A model generated the notes under the pieces. The model was not told where the DNA came from. It saw nothing but the letters and a program-made list of their open reading frames with translations, and ran no database searches. DNA of 64,000 bases, from contig NZ_CP015961.1 of NCBI RefSeq assembly GCF_001659785.1, positions 3,410,001 to 3,474,000 of the forward strand, in the 5' to 3' direction. Of this stretch, positions 58,619 through 64,000 are shown piece by piece (within the stretch, counting starts at the first letter, position 1; the number at the start of each line of letters is the position of its first letter). Both the position numbers and the translations under genes were made by a program. The stretch comes from Dietzia timorensis (GTDB lineage: Bacteria; Actinomycetota; Actinomycetes; Mycobacteriales; Mycobacteriaceae).

Positions 58619-59119
58619 TTAGTTGGCGGCCGTATGGCCGATGGCAACCAACGAGATGACGTGGGCGGGATGGCCGAAGACCCCGTCTATGTCCGGCCTG
58701 CGCAGGCCCGCGACGGGCACGGCTGCGAGGCCGCGGTCGGCGCAGGTCAATAGCACCGACTGCAGGAGACAACCGGCTTCGAGCATGACGAAATCGCGCG
58801 CCTGGTTACCGCTGGGATCCTGAAAGTCGAACTCGGCGTGGGCGCGGCCGAGGTCCGCCGAGAGCACGAGCAGAAGCGGCGCATGAAGCAACCACGGCTG
58901 CTCGTCGAAGACGGCGGATTCGACGGCGTTGCGGGGGACGTGAGGCCCGACGTCATACAGCGTAACGGTGCGCAGGCCGTGGGCAGATGGGTACGCCCAG
59001 CCGCCTTCCGGCCGCTCCCGGGCAAGGTCGAGCAATGCTGCCTTGTCTGTGGGGGCGACCGGTTCGGCGGAGAATTCGCGGCGCGAGCGGCGGGCGCGGA
59101 GCGCTTCGTAGAGGTTCAC
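58619..59119 (-). CDS. Nitroreductase family protein
   Basis: A 166-residue FMN-dependent nitroreductase-fold protein. RRSRREFSAEPV is the conserved N-terminal FMN-binding region, AYPSAHGLRTVTLYDV the central strand, and LEAGCLLQSVLLTCADRGLAAVPVAGL the late conserved helix; HVISLVAIGHT closes it. It is shorter than classic 200-residue nitroreductases and closer to the SagB-like group. The GTG at 59119 lacks a ribosome-binding site. Its substrate is unknown. The 189 bases between it and the ArsR gene hold operator 3 and nothing else that I recognise. Confidence 0.82.
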   Translation of the reverse strand: MNLYEALRARRSRREFSAEPVAPTDKAALLDLARERPEGGWAYPSAHGLRTVTLYDVGPHVPRNAVESAVFDEQPWLLHAPLLLVLSADLGRAHAEFDFQDPSGNQARDFVMLEAGCLLQSVLLTCADRGLAAVPVAGLRRPDIDGVFGHPAHVISLVAIGHTAAN

Positions 59120-59249
59120 ACCTGCGACGCTACGAGCGCCAGCGTGTTCTGGCTAGGTGGGCATGTTCGGGTCTGGAACTCGGTGGGCGACGGACGACTG
59201 GCTTCGTCCACGGACTTCGCTGTGTCTGGACTTGTTCTAGGGTGAATTT

Positions 59250-59741
59250 ATGAGCTCAGATGCTTGGAAGACGGATCGAGTGCGCAGCGCCATCGACGGC
59301 ACGAACCCCACAATCTTGGCCCGCCTTTCCGCCGGTTTCGCAGCGATCGGAGACGTTCAATTTCTTCCCGGGTATTGCGTGCTGCTCACCGATCGACCGG
59401 GGGTCGAACGACTTTCCGACCTGGAACGCTTCGCCAGGCTTTCTTTTCTCGACGATATGGATCTCCTCGGCGAGGCCATTGAGCGCGTGTGTAGTAAGGC
59501 GGATCCGAGCTTTCGTAGGGTCAATCTTGAGATCCTCGGCAATACCCACGGTTTCCTTCATGCGCATGCTTGGCCGCGGTATGAATGGGAACCAGACGAG
59601 GTTCGCCATCTTCCTGTCTGGCTTTACCCTTCGGAGAATTGGTCAAAACCGGAATTTTCCCTTTCGGCTCAGCATGATCAACTGCGTCGGGCGCTTGCCG
59701 AGACAATCGCGGACCTGGATGCACTTCGCAAGCTAAGCTGA
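59250..59741 (+). CDS. HIT-like hydrolase, divergent
   Basis: A 163-residue protein similar to actinobacterial diadenosine-tetraphosphate-hydrolase-like HIT proteins. The conserved end is NLEILGNTHGFLHAHAWPRYEWE. The HxHxH motif appears as HAHAW, so the third His is Trp; the nucleophilic middle His is kept. This divergent form is typical of a subgroup with unproven activity. The gene is alone, with a short AT-rich promoter region. Confidence 0.72.
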   Translation: MSSDAWKTDRVRSAIDGTNPTILARLSAGFAAIGDVQFLPGYCVLLTDRPGVERLSDLERFARLSFLDDMDLLGEAIERVCSKADPSFRRVNLEILGNTHGFLHAHAWPRYEWEPDEVRHLPVWLYPSENWSKPEFSLSAQHDQLRRALAETIADLDALRKLS

Positions 59742-59778
59742 CGACCATTCGTTGGGTTTGTGCGGCGACGCTCTTGTC

Positions 59779-60150
59779 CTACATCTGATACGCGATCACA
59801 GTGCCAACGACCACCATGGCCAGATATCCAAGCACGCCGGCTGCTATTCCGAAGAGCGGGGTACGCCGAAAGCGCGTAGCTACAACAGCACCCAAAAACG
59901 CCGTGATGATTCCCACGATGACGCTCATCCAGGGGATCAAGATCAAGACAAGTTGCCCGTTTGCCGACAGCCCACAAACTCCGTCGATCATGCGCTCGTA
60001 GCACCCGTCGGTAGCCATGGCCAGGGGCATGAACATGAACAACGCGAATGCAGTGCCGAGCAACGCGCCAAGCGCAAGCAATACGAAGAACCACCACCAA
60101 GCGTGGCGCCGTTTGGTTGCTTCGGGGCTTCGAATTTTCGTAGCGCTCAT
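59779..60150 (-). CDS. Hypothetical membrane protein
   Basis: A 123-residue protein with three hydrophobic helices (about residues 20-42, 65-90 and 98-120) and an extracytoplasmic loop with two Cys (DGCYERMIDGVCG), likely a disulfide. No family is recognised. It is a single gene on the minus strand. Confidence 0.6.
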   Translation of the reverse strand: MSATKIRSPEATKRRHAWWWFFVLLALGALLGTAFALFMFMPLAMATDGCYERMIDGVCGLSANGQLVLILIPWMSVIVGIITAFLGAVVATRFRRTPLFGIAAGVLGYLAMVVVGTVIAYQM

Positions 60151-60258
60151 AGGCCTGCTGTGGATTCCGCGCCTCTCGATAGGTCAAGCAATTTCGGGCC
60201 ACCGGGATGGTGCCAATTATCCATTCCCAAGAGCAAGGTGCGCTGACGGATTCACCAC

Positions 60259-60813
60259 TCAGCCTTCACCGGAGTCGGAAATGCATCGCGACTCCCCGCC
60301 GAGCATGGCCGATAGAGGTTGCCCTTCGACTACGGACTCAGCCACGGTGAGGATGATCCGATTGCCGTCGGCGTCGCTCACTGAATGCTCCTTCCAGCCT
60401 GCTTCGTTCTCCGCGAGCTCGTAGGAGCCGAAATTCTGCTCTTCTGCGGAGCTCCGGAAGGTCGCGATGAGCTCCTCGAAATTGCCGGAGCTCGGCGTCA
60501 AGACAGTGGTCGATCCGGCTTCGTATCGCTTACCTTGTTTGATGGCGTCCACGTCGACGGTTGCATCGGTAAGCATGCACTCGGTCATCCCGCCCTCGGT
60601 CTCAGAAGCCATGAAGGTATCGCCCTCTGCCGCAGAGAGCATGTCGAGCGACTCCGAGATCTTTTCGATCGCCGGATCGAGCACCGCCTGGGTCTGCTCT
60701 GGAGACGCCATCTCCTCGGGCTCTTCTTTTCTCGAGCAGGCCGAGAGAGACAGCGCCACCAGCGCGCATGCCCCGGCAAACGTTCGAGCGCGTCGACCGT
60801 GCCAAAGCATCAT
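60259..60813 (-). CDS. Hypothetical lipoprotein
   Basis: A 184-residue lipoprotein. The start Met-Met at 60813/60810 is followed by HGRRARTFAGACALVALSLSAC, a signal peptide with lipobox LSAC. The mature part has two Cys (MTECMLTD and SRCISDS) that probably bond, and alternating beta/alpha pattern. It lies three bases after the mycolyltransferase stop and is probably cotranscribed, so an envelope role is plausible. No family is recognised. Confidence 0.75.
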   Translation of the reverse strand: MMLWHGRRARTFAGACALVALSLSACSRKEEPEEMASPEQTQAVLDPAIEKISESLDMLSAAEGDTFMASETEGGMTECMLTDATVDVDAIKQGKRYEAGSTTVLTPSSGNFEELIATFRSSAEEQNFGSYELAENEAGWKEHSVSDADGNRIILTVAESVVEGQPLSAMLGGESRCISDSGEG

Positions 60814-60817
60814 GCCG

Positions 60818-62035
60818 CTACGCCCCGAGAGCACCCTTGATGTGGTTCCACGCGATCGGCATCTGCGGCGCGAAGAGCGACCAGTTGTGCAGGCCCGCGG
60901 GGATCTGGTCGAAGCGGTGATCGATGTCCAGATCGTTGAGCTTCTCATCCATGCGGTGCGTGCACACGTTGGACGCCTGCTCGAGCGCGGCGCCGGCGAC
61001 GAAGTTACCGATGTCGCCGTTGTAGGCGTCGAACTCGCCTTCCTTCGCCGCGCCCGTGCCGGACGAGAGGTAGAGCGCCTTGCCGCGCAGCTTCTCGGCC
61101 TGGCTGATCGCGTCGTGTGCCTGCCATTCCTCGCTCCCGGGCGGGCCCCACATGTTCTGCACGTTCGCGCCGCGGGATTCCACGGTGTAGCGGGTGAGGA
61201 TCTGCCCGAAATCGTCGGTCGTATAGCAGCCCGAGAGGCCGAAAACGCCCTGGTACTGCTCGGGGTGGCGAACGGCGATCGAATACGCGGACGCGGCGCC
61301 CATCGAGATGCCGCCGATACCGTTCTTGCCGTTGTGCTTGAGGCCGATCTGCGACTCCGCGGTGAGCTTCGGGAGCGCCTCGGTGATGAAGGACTCCCAC
61401 TTGGAGATTCCGAGCTTCGGATCCTGCTGCTGCCAATCCGCCCACATGGAGGCCTGGCCGCCGGTCGGGATCACGAGGTTGACGTTCTCGTTCTTGAACT
61501 GCTCCTTCGCGTTCCACAGCATGAAGCCGCTGGGACGCTCGGAGCCGACGCCGTCGAGAAGGTAGAGGTTCGGGGCAGGGCCGTCGGTGGCGGCGCGGTA
61601 GATCTCGATGGTGATGACGCGCTGCATCGGCGCGTAGGCGATCTCCCACTGCTCGTAGCGGCCCTCGTCGACCGTCTTGCGCAGCACCTTCGTCTCGGTG
61701 ATCGACGGATCCGGAGCCGGGGGAAGCGGCGTGTTGCCGGCGAAGAGGTCGGGCGAGAAGCCGAGCGCGTCGGCCGAGCCCATGATGGTCGAACCGGCGA
61801 ACGCCGGGTTGCCCGAGGACCCGAGAACCTGCGAGAGCTGGTCGGGGTTGATCGCGCCGAGTGTGCCGGCGGCCTGAGTCGCAGCGCCCTCGGGTGAGAC
61901 TCCCTGCGCGGCGGGAGCGTTCTGCACCGCGCGCGCCTTGTCCATGTCCGCGGCGAATGCCTGCGCGGAACCACCCGCGGCTACAACAGCCATGGACACG
62001 AGGGCCGCAGCCATCTTCTGAGATTTATTTCGCAT
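60818..62035 (-). CDS. Mycolyltransferase (PS1/antigen 85 type)
   Basis: A 405-residue exported esterase that transfers mycolic acids between trehalose and arabinogalactan. The ATG at 62035 gives a signal peptide (KMAAALVSMAVVAAGGSAQAFA). The alpha/beta hydrolase has LYLLDGVGSERPSGFMLWN, NLVIPTGGQASMWADW, the nucleophile in GIGGISMGAASAYSIAVRHPEQY, and His in GLHNWSLFAPQMPIAW. An acidic residue between them is likely. A 60-residue Ala/Gln-rich linker precedes the domain. It is the best marker for a mycolate genus. A lipoprotein gene follows in the operon. Confidence 0.93.
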   Translation of the reverse strand: MRNKSQKMAAALVSMAVVAAGGSAQAFAADMDKARAVQNAPAAQGVSPEGAATQAAGTLGAINPDQLSQVLGSSGNPAFAGSTIMGSADALGFSPDLFAGNTPLPPAPDPSITETKVLRKTVDEGRYEQWEIAYAPMQRVITIEIYRAATDGPAPNLYLLDGVGSERPSGFMLWNAKEQFKNENVNLVIPTGGQASMWADWQQQDPKLGISKWESFITEALPKLTAESQIGLKHNGKNGIGGISMGAASAYSIAVRHPEQYQGVFGLSGCYTTDDFGQILTRYTVESRGANVQNMWGPPGSEEWQAHDAISQAEKLRGKALYLSSGTGAAKEGEFDAYNGDIGNFVAGAALEQASNVCTHRMDEKLNDLDIDHRFDQIPAGLHNWSLFAPQMPIAWNHIKGALGA

Positions 62036-62220
62036 GATTTTCCCGTCGTCGGTGAACACCGACACATTCATCGGCACGATTTTGTGAAACGTTACTATTT
62101 TCTCAGTAGTTATCAATCTTCACCCCCGTAACAGTCGATAACGCCGCCTCGCCGTTGCGCCACAGGGGCCGACCCACTCCGGGTACGGTGGGTCCCACGC
62201 CACGGCCACGGGAGACGAAC

Positions 62221-62697
62221 ATGGCGCACACCTGGACTTTTACCCATCGCAGCGAGATCGCCGCCAGCCCTTGCGAAGTGTGGAACCGCGTCGTCACCCC
62301 CGAGGGGATCAACGACGAATTGCACCCGTGGTTGTCGATGTCGGTCCCGCGCGGGCACCCGAACCTGACCATCGACACCGTCTCGGTCGGCGTGCCGCTC
62401 GGGCGCGCCTGGCTGCGGCTGTTCGGCCTCGTCCCCTTCGACTACGACCTGCTCACCATTGCCGTCCTCGAACCCGGTCGCCGCTTTCGCGAGGAGTCGA
62501 CCATGGCCTCCATGCGCGCCTGGGTCCACGACCGCACCGTCGAACCCGCGTCGTCCGGGTCCACGCTGGTCACGGACCGGATCAGTATGACGCCGCGCAT
62601 GCTTCTCACCCCCGCCGGTCCGCTCCTGCGCCGAACATTGGAGGCGTTCTTCGCCCATCGCCACAGAAGGTTGGCCGCGCACTTCGCAGCGCGCTGA
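62221..62697 (+). CDS. SRPBCC-domain protein
   Basis: A 158-residue START/SRPBCC-fold protein. The N terminus WTFTHRSEIAASPCEVWNRVVTPEGINDELHPWLSMSVP matches the usual first strand and helix, and a long C-terminal helix (LLRRTLEAFFAHRHRRLAAHF) closes the pocket. Similar cytosolic proteins are common and have no assigned ligand. GACCCAC/GTGGGTC (62171-62194) forms a hairpin upstream of the start, of unknown meaning. Confidence 0.8.
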   Translation: MAHTWTFTHRSEIAASPCEVWNRVVTPEGINDELHPWLSMSVPRGHPNLTIDTVSVGVPLGRAWLRLFGLVPFDYDLLTIAVLEPGRRFREESTMASMRAWVHDRTVEPASSGSTLVTDRISMTPRMLLTPAGPLLRRTLEAFFAHRHRRLAAHFAAR

Positions 62698-62726
62698 TCG
62701 CGCCGCCGTCTCGCCTTACGAGTCCA

Positions 62727-63431
62727 CTATCGGCCGAGATACGCGCCGAGGAATCTCGAAATGTAGGGGTCATCGCTGCCGAGCACGGCCGCGGCCTCGT
62801 CGTCGGCGATCACTCGGCCATCGCGCAGCATGACGACGCTGTCGACAATCCCCGAGTGGCTCATCAACCCGATATCGCTGGTAATGACGAGGACGGCCGC
62901 GCCGGGAACCATCTCGCGCGGGTAGGCGCCGAGGGCGCTCCACAACACCTCGGCGAGGCCATCATCTACAGATGACGAGGGCTCGTCGACGATGAGCAAT
63001 TCCGGGGCCGCGAGGAACCCTGCGGCCAGCGCGGCGCGGTCGATTTCGCCGCCCGAATGCTGCTCGACGTAGAGGTCGAGCCGGTCGGCCGGGTAGAGAG
63101 CGCGGTCGCAGGCGGCCGCGAGATCCGTGCCCCGGGGCTCGGCGATCTCACGCAGTTGCTCACCCACGGTGTGAGAGCTGGAAAACGCGTCGGCTCCGGA
63201 TTGTGGGACGTAGGCGACCGAGGGAACCTCGAGAGTTCCGCTCGCCTCGGCGGTCGCCGGCAGCGTTCCAGCGAGAGCCCTGGCCAGCATCGATTTACCG
63301 CTGCCCGAGTCTCCGAGCAGGGCGGTCACGCTTCCACCGGCGAGGTCTAGCCGCGCGCCGTCAACCACTGTTGCCGACCAGCGGCCGGTGTCGACCCGGA
63401 CCGTCAGGTCCTTCATGCGCGCCACAGACAT
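62727..63431 (-). CDS. Solitary ABC ATPase with degenerate motifs
   Basis: A 234-residue ABC ATPase-like protein. Walker A is GDSGSGKSMLA and the Q-loop VPQSG is normal; Walker B LLIVDEPSSSVDD is complete. The signature is HSGGEIDRA rather than LSGGQ, and the H-loop position reads LVITSDIGL, with Ser in place of the switch His. It resembles DppD-like ATPases but lacks their C-terminal extension, and no permease or binding protein is adjacent in the window. Reduced or no ATPase activity is likely. Confidence 0.8.
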   Translation of the reverse strand: MSVARMKDLTVRVDTGRWSATVVDGARLDLAGGSVTALLGDSGSGKSMLARALAGTLPATAEASGTLEVPSVAYVPQSGADAFSSSHTVGEQLREIAEPRGTDLAAACDRALYPADRLDLYVEQHSGGEIDRAALAAGFLAAPELLIVDEPSSSVDDGLAEVLWSALGAYPREMVPGAAVLVITSDIGLMSHSGIVDSVVMLRDGRVIADDEAAAVLGSDDPYISRFLGAYLGR

Positions 63432-63518
63432 ACCCGCATTCTATGGCGGGAGGGCGAGGTCTGGGGCACATCTTGGAACGCAACCTTCGACTCGATCTCA
63501 CGGTTGTTGTAAACCATT

Positions 63519-63549
63519 GGTTGACACATTCCGTCAACCTTTGGTTGAC
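63519..63549. promoter_or_regulatory. Operator-like repeats GGTTGAC
   Basis: GGTTGAC (63519-63525) and GTCAACC (63533-63539) are inverted around seven bases, and a third copy, GGTTGAC, lies at 63543-63549. They are just before the HTH gene start at 63557 and in the divergent region with the ABC ATPase gene. TTGACA within the first copy could be a -35. Confidence 0.6.
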
Positions 63550-63556
63550 TACGGCC

Positions 63557-64000
63557 ATGGATGAAATCGCGAAGGCGCAGCGCGCGGTCGATCGCGCCAG
63601 AGAACAATTGACCGCCACCGTTCGAGAGGCCCGGAGCAACGGGCGAACGTGGGCCGAGATCGGAGACGAGCTCGGCATGAGCCGCCAGGCGGCGTTCAAA
63701 CGATTCGGAGAAGTCACCAACCCGGCCAATGGCCAGAAGATCACAGGAGGATCCATGACCGTCGCACAGATTCAACAGTTCACCGAGAAGGTCTTCGATC
63801 ACATCGGCGCTGGAGAACTCGACGAGCTCGAACAGCTCATCCACCCCGACGCCAGGAAGGAATTGTCCCAAGAGGTGATTGCCGAAACCTGGGCCAAGGT
63901 GCTCAGTGAGATCGGCGGCAAGGAGTCCTACGAGGACACCCACGTCGTCGTGCCCGCAGGCGATCGAATTGAAGATGGTGACAGCGTTCTGGGAACCGTT
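63557..64000 (+). CDS. HTH protein with DUF3887-like C terminus (3' end outside window)
   Basis: The first 148 codons of a protein cut by the window end. Residues about 25-55 are a helix-turn-helix (GRTWAEIGDELGMSRQAAFKRFG); a linker with an internal Met follows; from about 72 the sequence TVAQIQQFTEKVFDHIGAGELDELEQLIHPDARKEL resembles the helical start of DUF3887-like NTF2-fold domains. Such fusions occur in actinobacteria with unknown signals. It is divergent from the solitary ABC ATPase, with GGTTGAC repeats at its start. Confidence 0.75.
   Translation, partial: MDEIAKAQRAVDRAREQLTATVREARSNGRTWAEIGDELGMSRQAAFKRFGEVTNPANGQKITGGSMTVAQIQQFTEKVFDHIGAGELDELEQLIHPDARKELSQEVIAETWAKVLSEIGGKESYEDTHVVVPAGDRIEDGDSVLGTV

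Noticed and set aside
4229-58956. The 10-mer ATGACGTCGG (or its complement) occurs at 4229, 8289, 29912, 31225, 31370, 50292, 52099 and 58947, more than base composition alone predicts.
   Set aside because: Most copies are in coding DNA where GAC GTC codon pairs (Asp-Val) are favoured, the flanks are not conserved, and placement relative to genes is not consistent. The two copies at 31225 and 31370 both include stop codons but look coincidental.
1-64000. CRISPR arrays, insertion sequences, prophage genes, rRNA or a replication origin.
   Set aside because: I found no direct-repeat arrays, transposase or phage motifs, rRNA-like sequence or clustered DnaA boxes.

Overview
The window is high-GC actinobacterial DNA. 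A PS1/antigen-85-type mycolyltransferase (60818-62035), a DprE1-type epimerase subunit (55257-56684) and a Ddn-like deazaflavin-type protein (2757-3233) point to a mycolic-acid-containing member of the Mycobacteriales (Corynebacteriales); the genus cannot be fixed from sequence alone. I see no rRNA, tRNA, CRISPR array, insertion sequence or prophage. Genes are dense, operons are short, many adjacent genes overlap by 4 bases (ATGA/GTGA), and several starts look leaderless.

Layout. 1-9.4 kb: photolyase end, amidohydrolase, VanZ-like, Ddn-like, macro-domain, SdpI-like genes, a MerR / aldo-keto reductase / lipase operon with a 19-bp-spacer MerR-type promoter, an AT-richer secreted orphan, a DUF3152 lipoprotein and a GyrI-like protein. 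9.4-12.9 kb: three-gene TrpXYZ-like ABC importer and an orphan membrane protein. 12.9-23.7 kb: a catabolic regulon with an amidase, its FCD-type GntR regulator, an aldehyde dehydrogenase, a YdiJ-like FAD/Fe-S 2-hydroxyacid dehydrogenase, a class III aminotransferase and an NAD 2-hydroxyacid dehydrogenase. The amidase promoter and the aminotransferase/dehydrogenase divergent promoter carry the same operator (GATTGT-N-GACAATC). Two small secreted paralogues with matching promoters are embedded here (15.2-16.5 kb).

23.7-33.5 kb: an exported acidic repeat protein behind an operator-rich leader with a perfect CRP/GlxR consensus site, a LysR / amino-acid dehydrogenase pair, PhoD, a TetR with palindromic operator facing an AFG1/ZapE-like ATPase, and a YtrA-type GntR/ABC operon. 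33.6-42.9 kb: small enzymes, then a LysR / leaderless-secretion beta-lactamase-fold / penicillin-binding lipoprotein run, and an operon of an alkyl-DHAP-synthase-like flavoenzyme with a lipid kinase. 43-49.7 kb: DJ-1, methyltransferase, lactate permease with an XRE-cupin regulator, a HEAT protein / MerR-HEAT operon, and a MntA-HepT toxin-antitoxin pair. 49.8-64 kb: a NarL-type two-component system, two secreted phospholipase A2-like paralogues around an Abhydrolase_9 protein, DprE1 with Ala at the benzothiazinone-target Cys position, an MFS exporter with an ArsR regulator and three matching 22-bp operators, envelope genes, and a solitary degenerate ABC ATPase divergent from an HTH protein cut by the window end.

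The most interesting items are the two-site GntR regulon, the co-regulated small secreted paralogues, the MerR-HEAT/HEAT operon, and the phospholipase/Abhydrolase_9 cluster. Functions are read from recognisable motifs; no database search was run.
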